From Calliopum simillimum (Eukaryota; Arthropoda; Insecta; Diptera; Lauxaniidae), in contig OX638368.1 of the NCBI GenBank assembly GCA_951812925.1, positions 80,148,909 to 80,212,908 on the forward strand: a DNA stretch of 64,000 nucleotides, in the 5' to 3' direction. The translations under genes were made by a program, and so were the position numbers. This document shows positions 1 through 10,916 of this stretch, piece by piece; the first letter of the stretch is position 1, and each line of letters opens with the position of its first letter. The notes below the pieces were generated by a model. That model made no database searches, was not told the DNA's origin, and saw only the letters and a list, made by a program, of their open reading frames with translations.

Positions 1-740
1 TAATTCATATGATCCATGGCATCATGTTATTACTAATCTAAAATAAACCAATTAGAAAATTCCAAATTGTAATTTGAGGCCACAAATTTTTAGTTTTGTT
101 TCGAGCATTGGTTTTGCTATCAGCTGCTACAGAACTTACAGCAGTATCTGCACATTTCTGATAACCTAAGTACGTACTCCTTGCTCCTGCAGCTTCATCA
201 ATAGTTGCCTTCTTCAGAGCGCTTATAATTTTTAATGCTTAATGAAAAATATGTAACTTACTGTTTTCCCATGTCCAGGCACCATCGCAATCAGTCAATT
301 AAAACCACCCAAATGCCCATAGTATGATTTCAGTTTCTGCAAAACGTCGATTCCATGACAATGACAATATGCCGAGGAATGTCTAGTTTTCAGCATGTGC
401 ATGGCTAGCGTTTCAAGCCAGGCGTATTTGTAATAAATTGTGGTGAATTGAACATTTGTATCGAAATTTTAATATGTATTTAAATAGTAATTTAATTTAA
501 TAGTAATTTAATTAAATTTGAAATTTTCGTATATTTTTGAAATGATTTATTACATTTTTTTTTTGACAATGTCAGTTGTGACATAAATGCCGCTTAAACC
601 TCCCTAACTATTGATAGTGTCGATTGGCCGGCGCTTAAACGGCCCTTAAATTAAAATAACTGTGAAAATGAAATTTTAATTTAAACTACATTCAACAGAT
701 AAACTTCGCTTAAGCTCACACTGTGAAATTGGCCCTTATA
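1..740. other. Decayed sequence with coding-like minus-strand patches
   Basis: There is no intact gene here. On the minus strand, about 430 down to 270, one frame reads like degraded protein (it includes YYGHLGGF and, after a stop, MVPGHGK). A GTAAGT splice-donor-like site follows near 265, and a second patch reads TIDEAAGARSTYLGYQKCAD around 215-135. I do not recognise the family. It could be a decayed host exon pair or an old transposon gene. The rest, 430-740, is AT-rich without a visible gene. Confidence 0.25.
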
Positions 741-2408
741 CTATGTTTACACCAAAGATTTAGCTGTGAAGATATAAATAAATCCCGATGCTAAATCCTA
801 CCCGTTTACACCGGCCGAATGGGATTTATTTTTGACATTAAATGTCAATTCTTGAAAGACATTTGTTTTGTTGTTGAACAATGTAATTCTTGCCATAAAT
901 ATTAAAAAATATTTAAATTTCGTGTATATTTATTAAAACATATTAGTATTGGAAAAAAGTTGATTGTACGTTATATTTCCTTTTTTTACAATAATTTTAT
1001 CGAGGCTGTCGCAAAACTGAATTCAATATGTTTGAGAAATTACAACTTCGTGGATCCTGTTTAGATTGGTTGGGTTACCAAAATTGCCACCATCCAAAGT
1101 TACTAGACACTTAATGTTTGGAGGTAGACACGCGATGAAGTAACCTAATACGATTTCCCATAATAACGTCTTTATGGACATTTATGCTTCATCAACGATA
1201 TTTTCTATTTATTGGATAGCAACTACGCAGTGTCTGTTTTGCCCGGATAAACGTCGTTTTGAAGATCACATCAAGGATGTTATTTTGTTCTGGCTCACGC
1301 AAAAAGACCACAAAATTATGTTATAGCTTAGCCGAATGTTAATTACTTACAATTGGGTATAATGTGTATCGTACCTTTAAAGTTTGGAATTTAGACAACT
1401 GCAAGTTGAATCAAAAAAGAAGCTATCAACTGTTGCAGTTTCTCATAGTACATTATGCACATTTGGTAGCAAGGATGCCGATAAAACCTTCTAAGTTTTG
1501 GAACACAATGGCATAATCATTGCTTTTTGCTTTTTATCAAATCGCCGTAGTCGTTTGCCGCCCATGGCTAACAATTTGATCATTACCTGAAGTACTTAAA
1601 GGTGACATATGTATATTTCATGCTAGCATCAATAAAGATAAAAACATATATTATTAAGTTATATCTTTTTATTTGCTGATGAACTCTACTGTTTTAAGTT
1701 TATAAATATCATTGAGTTCCTAAATATTGGAACACACGGACTACGAATCAGGCCAAATATCCTTTAGTAGCTCGCTGTTCTTATGAATGGTCAACAAAGT
1801 CGGAGTTTGGCGAAGATTTGTCCACCGCTTTAACGAACAGTGAATAGGATATTTGAATTTTACACATGCAAGGCATAAGTTCGGTTATGCTACAATTTGA
1901 CAATAGCTTAGAGGCAATTTCATCCACATCACCGCCTTTTAGCAATGAATAAAGTCGTACAGCATCGGGAAACAGTGATTTTCATTCGCTTCATATGACT
2001 GTCTGCGATCTTAACCAAACCAGGATCTTTTGCGCCTCCACCACTACTGGAAGCGTGTAGTTCAATACGTTAGTCCACGGCTATGAAGCTGGTGTCATTG
2101 GCATATAATATGCTGTGTATTTCATTTATTCCTAGTCCATGATTGTTTTCAATTTTTATTTTGGTAAAAGTAAACAAACTTATGACATCAATGTCAACAA
2201 AACTTCAAATTATCAAAATTTGAAGGTGCCATATGCATGAAAATAACAAAAAAAGGTAGCCCTGCCGAGATATATGAGGAGATATAAATTAAATCACGTT
2301 GGAAGTAGATATATTTTTGTATGGTAAATCACGCGATATATTACAAGATATAGAGCTAAATCTCAAAAAAGCCGTAAATCGCGTCATAAATCTTTGGTGT
2401 AAACATAG
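741..2408. mobile_element. TA-flanked DNA transposon remnant, 1.67 kb
   Basis: The ends are inverted repeats of about 22 bp starting CTATGTTTACACCAAAGATT at 741 and ending with its reverse complement at 2408. A TA lies on each side (739-740 and 2409-2410). The element is related to the shorter one at 6416-6800, which shares the inner motif AGATTTAGCTGTGA after its TIR. No intact transposase remains, but degraded coding-like frames occur on the minus strand. The superfamily is not certain: TA flanks suggest Tc1/mariner or a relative, while PIF/Harbinger would need a 3-bp TWA duplication, which I do not see. Confidence 0.6.
1750..2065 (-). pseudogene. Coding-like remnant inside the 741-2408 element
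   Basis: On the minus strand one frame stays open for about 60 codons and reads like protein (it contains FPDAVRLYSLLKGGDVDEIA and later SYSLFVKAVDK). The flanking frames are broken by stops. It lies inside a TIR-bounded element, so it is probably a decayed transposon protein, either a transposase part or an accessory protein. I cannot assign a family and no catalytic motif is visible. Confidence 0.3.
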
Positions 2409-2417
2409 TATTAGTGT

Positions 2418-2625
2418 TGCAGCGCACGCTAAAAAATGTTGGGTTCGCTGCGCGCAATTTGGCTAGCAAACTATGTGTTGGATATATTATATACTGATCC
2501 GCAGCCGAAGGCCACCGCAAAGCCGGTGTTGGATGTCTGACAGTTTTAAATCCTGAGTAGCGGCCGCAGGCCGCCCACATACCCCTACTTTTATATAAAA
2601 TTACTGTTGTAGTAGTTGTACTGCA
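2418..2625. repeat. GC-rich dispersed repeat, copy 1
   Basis: A 0.2-kb patch with the motifs GCGGCCGCAGGCCGCCC, AAAGCCGGTGTTGGAT and GATCCGCAGCCGAAGGCC stands out from the AT-rich surroundings. In opposite orientation it matches 21948-22106 and 31250-31405. The other two copies sit at the centre of F1 foldback copies; here only the centre and the TTGTAGTAGTTGT edge remain. Confidence 0.65.
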
Positions 2626-2640
2626 CTTCCTAATATGCAC

Positions 2641-3412
2641 TATAGCGTACGCAACATTTCGCGCACGCTAAATTATTCATGCGTAACGAAGCTGCGCCCC
2701 GGGGGAAAAAACTTCACTGGATTTCGCGTACGCAAGTTTTCCGAAAGTTTTTTTTGTGTACGCTTATTTGAGCTTTCGCCATCCCGTGCCTTAAGTTACC
2801 AACTTACTGTCATACCTAAATTGGAGCGTTAAGGTGAAATAAGTCAACACGTCGCGTACCGTTACGTGACGGCTGTCAAAACCTATCAAACGGCAGAGCG
2901 TGTAAGGGCTAGTTTACATAGACATTCATAATCAAAATAATCATGAATTTGTTTGTTTCATGATTAAAACTATATTTTACTCATATTCATGTGATTTTAA
3001 ATTACTAGTACTATTTTACTACTTTTTTAATGCTATTTATAATAATATTTTTTTGTATTATTTTTTCATGCGACAAATTTGTGTCAAACTGTGAGTTAAT
3101 TTTGTTTGTTCTCTCAAATTTGGTTGGTACTTCTTCTTAAACTACGAAAATGGCAAAATTCTCTGTTTTGATTATAGTCTTTTGACAGATAGCAAGGCAA
3201 GATCAGGGTTTCATTTTTTTTTTATTTTGACAACTTGCCATAACCATTGTTATTGAATCATGCTATTAACCTCATTTCATCCATTCGTAGATTTCTTCAC
3301 GAAAACTGTAATATTTTACTCCCGAAAGGTACAAATTGTGAAACATTTTACAACACAACTCTGTTTTTGTGAAATATTTTACAACACAACTCTGTTTGAT
3401 TTCGTGAAGTGG
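2641..3412. other. AT-rich intergenic sequence, no gene seen
   Basis: Only short features are visible. A CGCACGC/GCGTACGC-rich stretch lies at 2640-2770. A short direct repeat (TTACAACACAACTCTGTTT) occurs at 3349 and 3379. The phrase AGATAGCAAGGCAAGAT near 3190 recurs near 22665, so part of this is a dispersed repeat. Confidence 0.4.
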
Positions 3413-3805
3413 CAAAATATTTGGATGAAGAGATAGTTGGCGATAGCAAGCGTCGCTTAGATCATAATTAAGGATACAAGCCAGTGCTACCCATCAAAGA
3501 TGAGTATTTATCGATAAATTTCAAACATAAATACCAAAAAAAAAAAACAAACGAAACGTCAAAAGAATTGATATTAAAAAGGGCAGAACAAGAAAAAAGG
3601 TAAATTACAATTTTTAATTTATTTAACGAAAATTAAGAATGAAATTTTTATTTGTAGCAAGTGCAAGAAGTAGAGCAAGGAAGAAACTTTGCTGTTATTA
3701 TTTTTCTCATTGCTGCCAAATTTTTTTCAGTGCTGCCAAACTTTCGATTGTTATATATAATTGCGCGTTTTTTTTGTCACACATATACAATTATATATAC
3801 GCGTC
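3413..3805 (+). pseudogene. Broken upstream duplicate of the Myb/SANT-like locus
   Basis: This copies the promoter and exon-1 region that recurs at 3908-4141, about 0.49 kb downstream. The exon-1 start is recognisable, but the codon for the conserved tryptophan is a stop (AAG AAG TAG where the other copy has AAG AAG TGG). The coding part stops after about 15 codons and jumps straight to the trailing sequence (GTGCTGCCAAACTTTCGATT) found after exon 2 in the other copy. The exon-2 region is therefore deleted. Confidence 0.55.
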
Positions 3806-3965
3806 AAAAGAAACACGCCTATTGATCACTACGGACCACTTCCTTCTATAATTAATAAAAATAAACACTTATTAGCTGTGTTTCTTTTGACGCGTAAATA
3901 TAATTAGTAAAATATTTGTATGAAGCGATAGTTGGCGATAGCAAGCGTCGGTTAGATCATAATTA

Positions 3966-3974
3966 GGTATAAAA
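3966..3974 (+). promoter_or_regulatory. TATA-like element upstream of the Myb/SANT-like exon
   Basis: TATAAAAG lies about 130 bp before the exon at 4099. The duplicate copy at about 3470 reads GATACAAG instead, so the box is lost there. Its function is inferred from position only. Confidence 0.3.
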
Positions 3975-4098
3975 GCCAGTGCTGCCAATCAAATATGAGT
4001 ATTTATCGAAAAATTTCAAACAAAAATACCAAAAAAAAAACAAACGAAACGTTAAAAGAATTGAAAATTAAGAATTAAATCCTAATTTTTATTTGTAG

Positions 4099-4622
4099 CA
4101 AGCGCAAGAAGTGGAGCAAGGAAGAAACTTTGTTGTTATTAAGATGCTATTCGGCCCGTAAAGCCGAATTTGAGCACTCTAGGAAAAAAAAATTTGCTTA
4201 CTCCAACGTCCTGGAAGATATGGTGTATCAGGGCTTTAACGTATGTATTTGAATAAATGTTTTATATGTTTTATTAAAAAAACATTTCTGCTTTCTCCCT
4301 TTAGGATCCAAATGTTACAACTACGACCCTGGAGGCAAAAATAAGAACCCTTTTGGTAGCTTACACGTCTGCGAAAGATAATTCACGGCGAAGAGGATCA
4401 ATGCTGTGTATTGCTCCATACGTGGCAGAAATGGACGAAATTTATGGGGACAAGCCAATAATTTCCAATGTTGTCAGTGCTGCCAAATTTTTTCCAGTGC
4501 TGCCAAACTTTCGATTGTTATATATAATTGCAGATGCGCGTTTTTTTTTGTCACACATATACAATTATATATACGCGTTAGTGATGGGTAACGCAGCGAT
4601 TTTTGGTGCGTTGATTCCATAA
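4099..4622 (+). CDS. Myb/SANT-like DNA-binding domain gene fragment, two exons
   Basis: Exon 1 (about 4099-4240) follows an acceptor TTTTATTTGTAG and encodes KRKKWSKEETLLLLRCYSA, then a KKKFAYSNVLEDM segment. That is the first and second helix pattern of the Myb/SANT-like domains found in insect regulatory proteins and in the accessory proteins of PIF/Harbinger elements. A 64-bp intron with GT...AG ends (4241-4304) follows in phase 0. Exon 2 begins DPNVTTTTLEAKIRTL, continues to YVAEMDEIYGDKP, and stays open to the stop at 4622. The last 40 or so residues run into repeat-like DNA (TGCTGCCAAA), so the true 3' end may be lost. The start exon is not identified. It could be a host gene remnant or a transposon accessory gene. 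Confidence 0.6.
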
Positions 4623-4745
4623 CGCCAACGCCAGTACCGGTATCAACGCATTGCGCTAGCGCCAACAGCGCCAATAATGCCAATAGCGCCTTAATACCAA
4701 TTTGGTACAACGCAATTTTGCGCGAAAGGTTGCGCTACTGGTGTA
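4586..4745 (+). repeat. GCGCCAA-rich inverted arm, left
   Basis: It begins GGGTAACGCAGCG and contains repeated AACGCCAA / GCGCCAA words. Its reverse complement appears at 7636-7813, with the same order of landmarks (GGGTAACGCAGCG, then CAATAACGCCAACAGC-like words, then ACAACGCAA with TTTGCGCG). The pair looks like the arms of an old foldback element about 3.2 kb long. No target duplication is obvious. Confidence 0.55.
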
Positions 4746-5204
4746 ACGCCAATCTTTACTGCATTGAATTACAGTTATTGCAGCAAATACAGAAAAAAAT
4801 GGTTTATCAGTGAAAAGATAATAAATCAGACTTCCTTATTATGTAAATGAAACATTTTTGGAAAAAATTATTGAAAATTTTCGAAAAAAAAACTTTAAAT
4901 AAGAGATTCTATTACTTTTTATCGTGGGACTCACCATTTCATCAAAAAGCTGCCTCAACAAAAAGTAATTGAAAACACACAGATTGTGGAAGAGGCCTGA
5001 TTGTCTTTTAACTGATAAACATTTAAAAATCCACTCTATAATTCAAAGATTTTTCGAAAATTTAGAATAATGTTTTTCAAAAATGTTTCATTTACATAGT
5101 AAGGAAGTTTGATTTTTAAAATTTTTTTAACTGAAATGGGCATTTCCATGGTATCGCACGTGATCGTCGAACACATTTGAATTAAAAAAAAAGTCAAAAT
5201 AAAA
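4746..5204. other. AT-rich sequence between repeats
   Basis: No gene is seen. An imperfect inverted pair (AAACATTTTTGGAAAAAATTA near 4850 against the complement near 5080) suggests a further hairpin-type repeat of about 0.25 kb. Confidence 0.35.
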
Positions 5205-6035
5205 TGGATTTTTATACCCTATACCCAGGGTAAATTCACTTTGTCCTTCCGTTTGTAACGCAGAGAAGGAGGCGTGGCAGATATAGAAAAGTGTATATAT
5301 TCTTGATCAGCGTCATCTCCTGAGTCGATATAGCCATGTCCGTCTGTCTGGCTGGCTGAGTGGCAGGCTGGATGGCTAGGCGGCAGGCTGGCTGGCTGGG
5401 TGGCTGGCTGGCTGGGTAACGGCTGTGTGGGGAAATAAATTTTTTGGGAAAACTAAGCAAGATAATTCAATGAAATTCGCTACACTACCTCCGCCGTCAA
5501 AGTTAGCTCGGGGGATTGAAAATGAGCAAAATCGGTTAACGGACACGCCTACCGCCCATACAAAAAGTATATTCAAAATGCAACTTTAGGAGTAGTTTTT
5601 ACGACAATGCAACCAAAATGCACATAAATACTACGAATCAAAAGCTCAAGCTCTGAGAAACTGGGCAAAATCGGACGAGAGGGCGTGGCACCTCCCATAT
5701 AGGCAAAAGCTTCAAAACGCTATACTAAAAGCGTTTTTTGAGATAATCGAACCAAATTTAACTCAGACACTCAAAATTATAAATGAAAGCTCTCAACAAA
5801 AATTGAGTAAAATCAGACAAGGGGGCGTGGCACCTCCCATATAAGCAGAAGCTTCAAAATGCTATACGGAAAGCGTTTTTTGAGATAATCCAACTAAATT
5901 TCACTCAAATACTGAAAACTATAAATGTGCGCTCTAAACTAAAACTAGACGAACTCGGACAAGAGGGCGTGGCACCTCCCATGTAAGAAAAATTTTAAAA
6001 ATATTGCAGTGTAGGGCCAGGCCAAAAGTTACACA
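5205..6035 (-). repeat. Dispersed repeat with CAGCC-rich end, copy 1 (inverted)
   Basis: One end reads TTTTATACCCTATACCCAGG and the other GCAGTGTAGGGCCAGGCC. Inside are a (GGCTGGCT)n tract, a block reading CGATATAGCCATGTCCGTCT, and three roughly 130-bp units each carrying GGGCGTGGCACCTCCCAT. The same parts in the same order, on the opposite strand, make up 9008-9685, and a shorter copy lies at 63400-63760. It is noncoding; peptides predicted across the CAGCC tract are artefacts of the repeat. Confidence 0.65.
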
Positions 6036-6109
6036 CTTAATAGTTATTTTGACAAATAAAATGGATTTTTATTTTGACCCTTCAACTTCAAGTAAGATTA
6101 ATTCGAAAT

Positions 6110-6370
6110 CCTGCAGCCACAATATCTGTGGCAATAAGCGATAACAGCTTAGGTCTACTTAAGAAAAATGGGTTTGAGCTCAATTTTCCATTAGTTTTGG
6201 GTAAAATTAATCAAAAATTTTTTGGGCATTATTAAGATCCAGACAAGCACTAAGTAAACGCATACAAATAAAAGTGTAATTTTAACCAGAACTAATGGAA
6301 AATTTACCTCAAACCCATTTTTCTTAAGTCGACTTAAGCTGTTATCGCTTATTGCCACAGATATATTGAA
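6110..6370. repeat. Hairpin-type MITE, about 85-bp arms
   Basis: The arms at about 6115-6197 and 6283-6365 are inverted copies of each other (CTGTGGCAATAAGCGATAAC and its complement, then AAGAAAAATGGGTTTGAG and its complement), with an 85-bp loop. No coding capacity. The outer boundaries and the target duplication are not resolved. Confidence 0.5.
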
Positions 6371-6415
6371 AATACTGCTGATGAAGACGGATTCAGCGTT
6401 GAAAAGTACACAATA

Positions 6416-6800
6416 GCCTGTTTCCACCGAAGATTTAGCTGTGATTAGATTAGTAAATCATATTGTTAAACCCTGCACGTTTCCACCGGTCAAAATAGAT
6501 TTATTTCTGTCAGTAAATGTCAGAAGCAGTAAAATTAAACTTGTAATTAATTGTCTTCTTAATGTTTATCTTTCATTTGCATTGTGTTCATGCCAATTGT
6601 CAAAGTTCCAGGGGTGTCACTAGGTTAAAAATTGCCATAATCGGTAGCCTTTCTGAGGTTAAAGCATAGATTTGACTTTAAACCTCAGATTTAACTCAAT
6701 TCTCAGTTTTATATGGTAAATCCTGGGGTCAACGCCCAAATTTAGCGCTAAGTCCAGAAACTGCATTAAATCACCTTTTAAATCTGCGGTGGAATTAGGC
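6416..6800. mobile_element. 385-bp MITE related to the 741-2408 element
   Basis: The ends are GCCTGTTTCCACCGAAGATT and, inverted, GCCTAATTCCACCGCAGATT. TA lies on both sides (6414-6415 and 6801-6802). Immediately inside the left TIR is TAGCTGTGA, as in the larger element at 741. It is a non-autonomous member of the same wider family; the small open frames inside are chance. Confidence 0.6.
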
Positions 6801-7635
6801 TATAAGACTGGATTTAAGAAATAAAAAGTTCACTCCATTTTTTTCTTGCGCCTGAGTATCTAAAATTTTTACTTTGGCAGAAAGTGGGCTTCGCAATTAT
6901 TGAAGTCTCCTTTTCGTTGTGCTTTAGATACTCATGAACCAGATCTACATACCAAATTTCATTAAAAATCGTTACTCCATTTGCGAGAAATAGCTTTTAA
7001 TGTTTTTTACTTGTATGGGAGGTTCCACGCGCACCGACGATATTTCGCCCACTTTCAGTTCGTAGGTGCCTAATAGCAAATAAACTTCCTACAGTTAAAT
7101 TTAGAGAGATTGCTTTAGTTTTCTTTTTACAGCGTATTATATTTTTGTGGGCGTACCACACCCTTTAACGAGTTTTTCCAATTAAACAAAATATAACATT
7201 TTAATCTTTGTTTCTAGGGGTAACATCTTTAAATTTTCATTAAAATTGTTGGAGTCGTTTTCGCGTTATATTGATTCAAAATTTTCAATGGTTAAAAAGT
7301 GGGCGTGGTACTTTCTCAATACCCCTCACTTTTCGTTTGTTACAAGGTATTGGTATCTAATTACATTGTACGGTTTGCGAGTTATGACCAGATTAAGTTT
7401 AAAATTAAGGGCGATGTCACGCCCTCTCATGAGTATCTAGAAAGTTTGAACCTGGCTCATTCTTCATTCAGTGCTTATGTCTATCATTATTCAGAGTTTC
7501 ATTAAAATCGCTGCAGCCATTTTCGAGAAACAATTTTTCCACAGACATAAGTGCAAATAGACAAAAAACATACAATTTTATCTCGTATAAGAAAAGAAAA
7601 GATTCAAAGAAGCACACGTAAAACTGTGCGATACA
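6801..7635. repeat. Degenerate repeats with GGGCGTGG motifs, no gene
   Basis: Blocks near 6880, 7070, 7295 and 7415 share phrases such as AAAGTGGGC, ATTTCATTAAAAATCG and GAGTATCTA. They look like decayed tandem units of the same kind as those at 5640-6000. No coding sequence is supported. Confidence 0.35.
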
Positions 7636-7813
7636 CCGATAGCTCAATCTTGCGCGCAAAGTTGCGTTGTATCAAATTGGCATTAAGGCGGCGTTTGCGT
7701 TATTGCCGCTGTTGGCGTTATTGGCGCTAGTTGGCGCTAGCGTCTTATCAATATGTGCATCAGCGCCGTGCTCGGTATCAGCGCATAACGCTAACGCAGC
7801 GCTGCGTTACCCG
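7636..7813 (-). repeat. GCGCCAA-rich inverted arm, right
   Basis: This is the reverse-complement partner of 4586-4745, ending GCGTTACCC. The Gypsy integrase remnant begins directly after it, so this arm marks the breakpoint that removed the 5' part of that element. Confidence 0.55.
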
Positions 7814-8607
7814 ATAAATATTTTGCTTATTATAACCGTCCCAGGCGATTAATATCAGATCGTGGTACTGCTTTTACTTCCCATGACTTTGAAAGTCACA
7901 TGTCCGAGAAAAATGTCGAACACATTAAGGTAGCTACAGGTGCACCACAGGCCAATGGTCAGGTGGAAAGAGTTAATAGGGTTATTACTCGAATATTGAG
8001 CAAGTTGAGGAAACCAATGAAACAGTCTGATTGGACTAAGTTATTAACAAAGGCCGAATTTTCTATTAATAACTCTATTCATAGTTCAACAAAAGAAACC
8101 CCTAGTAAACTACTGTTTGGAATACGTCAGAGAGGACCTGAGCCTGACGAACTTACTGAATATTTGGACGAACAACAAAGTAGAATTGCCCCTCGAAACC
8201 TACAATTAATGCGATCGACAGCAGATGATTTTAATAAGCAATCTCAAAAGTGAAATGAAATACAATATTTGAAAAGAAGCTTTTCGCCTCAAATTTATAA
8301 AGAAGGTGATTATATAGTAATTCGTAATATAGATACAACCGTTGGAAAGAACAAAAAACGTATCCCATAGTATAGGGGTCTCTATGTTATTCATCGGGCA
8401 CTGCCGAATGACCGATATATTATCAGGAACATAGAAAACTGTCAGATAACTCAGATTCCGTATCAGGGAATTTTAGAAGCGGCTTTGCTTAGGCCTTGGA
8501 GGCGGACTGATGACGAATGTGTGGCTGGACATCGTACAAACGAACAAGAAAGCACTCTGATCGAGGACGATCATGTGTCAGAATTGGCCGAATGTAAATC
8601 ATAAATT
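7814..8607 (+). pseudogene. Ty3/Gypsy integrase C-terminal half, decayed
   Basis: The frame opens at the edge of the inverted arm and reads RRLISDRGTAFTS, the integrase core region around the second catalytic aspartate. It then reads APQANGQVERVNRV with the third catalytic residue (E), and later a GDYIVIRN...RPWRR tail typical of Gypsy integrase C-termini. In-frame stops fall at 8251 and 8368, and a final stop at 8605. Protease, RT and RNase H are missing, so this is a 5'-truncated dead copy. It belongs to a different Gypsy lineage from the 23-31 kb element, judging by its sequence. Confidence 0.75.
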
Positions 8608-10570
8608 GTTATGTCTAAGTTATATAATTTGTATATCACCCTATGCTTTGTTATTTTCATTTTTGTAAACACCCTATGTACATATAAATGTCAAAATATA
8701 GTTTCCGGCATTGACGGGTGTTTCCGGGATTGTCGTTTTAAAGCAAAATCAACGTGAACGCCATTTTCATAGCGTAGCATACAAAGTATTAATTCAGCGG
8801 CAATTTGTCATAAAAATAAGTTTGGATTTACACTTTAAAAAAATTAAACTCGAAAAATAATTAAAAATTTATTTGCTAAACCTAAAAAAATAAAAAAAAG
8901 AAAATAAAAGAAAAGAAACTAAAAGAAAAATAAAATTTTGGTAATGTAATTTAAGAATTTATAAACTAGGGTGTCCTGAAAAGAAAATAAAAAGAAAAAC
9001 TAGTAAGGGTGTAAATTTTGGCCTGGCCAAAAAATAAATACCCTACACTGCAATATTTTGAAAAGTTTGCTTATATGGGAGGTGCCACGCCCTCTTGTCC
9101 GAGTACACCCAGTTTTTGTTCAGAGCTTGCATTTTTAGTTTTTAGTGTCAGAGTGAAATTTAGTTGGATTATCTCAAAAAACTCTTTCAGTATAGCATTT
9201 TGAATCTTTTGCTTATATGGGAGGTGCCACGCCCCCTTGTCTGATTTCACCCAATTTTTGCTGAGAGCTTTCATTTATAATTCGTAGTACTTATATGTAT
9301 TGTGGTTGCATTGTCGTGAAAAATACTCCTAAAATTGCATTTTGAATATAATTTTTGTATGGGCGGTAGGCGTGTCCGTTGACCGATTTTGCTCATTTTC
9401 AATCCCCCGAGCTAACTTTGACGACGGAGGCAGCGTACCAAATTTCATTGAATTATCTTGCTCAGTTTTCCCAAAAAGTGTATTTCAACACACAGCCAGC
9501 CAGCCACCCAGCCAGCCAGCCACCCAGCCAGCCAGCCAGCCAGCCAGACAGACGGACATGGCTATATCGACTCAGGAGGTGACGCTGATCAAGAATATAT
9601 ATACTTTTCTATACCTGCCACGCCTCCTTCTCTGCGTTACAAACGGAAGGACAAAGTGAATATACCCTGGGTGTAGGGTATAAAAAACAAAAATGATTAT
9701 GGATTTGATGAAGCTGTAAAGAATAGAAAAAAATAAAAAGAAATTTTGTTAATATAATTTAAGAAATTATAAATAAAAAAATCAAGGATACCAAATTAAT
9801 CAAAAATAAATAAAAATTAATTTAAAGGAAAGTTCATTAAGTTTTTTGTAAGAAAAATTCAAAATGCGATAGCTTTGCGAAAGTGATTAGCTCTACATTC
9901 TGAAACTTGGGCCCAAGTTACTAAAAACAAAGAAAAAAGAGGAAATTAAATTAATCTTTTATTTTAGAAACAAATTAAAGAAAACCTAAATCATGAGTAC
10001 TAAATTTACGAATTCATAAGCATACACTTTTTCATATTTTTGAATAATATTTTTATGTATAATATATATGTATTTTTCAACCACCCTAAAATATTTAATG
10101 TATTTAAGTGTTAACCCTATGTGGTGTCCTTTCTACTGTTAATCTTTGCTAACAAAAAACTTTTCGATATTTTGGTCCTAGATTAAAAAAGTGAGAATTT
10201 AAGAATTCATGAATATAAAGTAAAGTGAAATCATAAATGTAAATTATGCTTTGTTTAAACCATAAATAAGTCTTGAAAAAAAAATGTTAAATCAATATAT
10301 AAATTGGATATAGCTTATTCTTATGTGTGATTAAATTTAAAGAAGTTATTAAATTACTTACCTTTTACCTTCCTTTTACATTACCTATTACTTACCTTAC
10401 CACTTACCTTTCTCCTTGCGTCGCTTCCTACTTACCTATTCATACTTAAATCTGCATTCATGTGTATTTATATAGAAAATATTTTGAAATAGATTCTTAT
10501 TTCAAGTTTCTTTTAATATTCAATAAATATTGTAATGTTTTCATTGAAATTTAAATTCTGAGTGGCGTTC
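8573..10570 (+). repeat. Probable 3' LTR of the decayed Gypsy, with an insertion
   Basis: A TGTCAGAATTGGCCGAATG start overlaps the end of the integrase frame, as in some Gypsy lineages. The stretch also holds a CTTACC-rich tract (10355-10435) and an AATAAA near 10521. A CAGCC-rich dispersed repeat (9008-9685) interrupts it, with similar sequence on both sides (GTAATGTAATTTAAGAATTT before, TTAATATAATTTAAGAAATT after). With only one LTR visible, both ends are inferred. Confidence 0.3.
9008..9685 (+). repeat. Dispersed repeat with CAGCC-rich end, copy 2
   Basis: This runs from TTTTGGCCTGGCC through two GGAGGTGCCACGCCC units and the GTAGGCGTGTCCGTTGACCG block, into a (CAGCC)n tract and the ACATGGCTATATCGACTCAG block. 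It ends ACCCTGGGTGTAGGGTATAA. It is an inverted full copy of 5205-6035 and a forward match to 63400-63760. Confidence 0.7.
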
Positions 10571-10916
10571 TTTATTAAAATGGAATAAATTTTTTATATT
10601 TGGTTAAGGGTGAGTTTCAGTTGGAACTAAATTATTTCGATTTGGGGCATTCATGTTAAATTTCTCGGCGATATTGATTCCCATGGTTGATCGTAGGATC
10701 AAGGGGTGGGCCGTCAAAGAGGGCCTCAGGTCTTTCTCGTGAGTTAATTTTGAAACGTTTTAAAGCTTTTTTGGAAATGTCCCATCTCTCTCTTGTCATA
10801 GTGAATTGTTCTGTGTTTCTTCTTTTCTCTAGGGTACCCTTATTTCACCTTTTCCACCTAATCTGTTTTTTTTTTAAGATTCGGATTTTGAATTGGAACG
10901 GAAATATTTAAGTGTA
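10571..10916. other. Unassigned sequence
   Basis: No gene or named repeat recognised. A slightly GC-richer patch (GATCAAGGGGTGGGCCGTC at 10699) occurs once in the window. A 74-codon open frame here has no features of a real protein. Confidence 0.3.

Noticed and set aside
9342..9676. Frames rich in SQPASQPA across the CAGCC tract
   Set aside because: They come from a (CAGCC)n microsatellite inside a dispersed repeat; the same tract gives equivalent frames in the copies at 5.3 kb and 63.6 kb.
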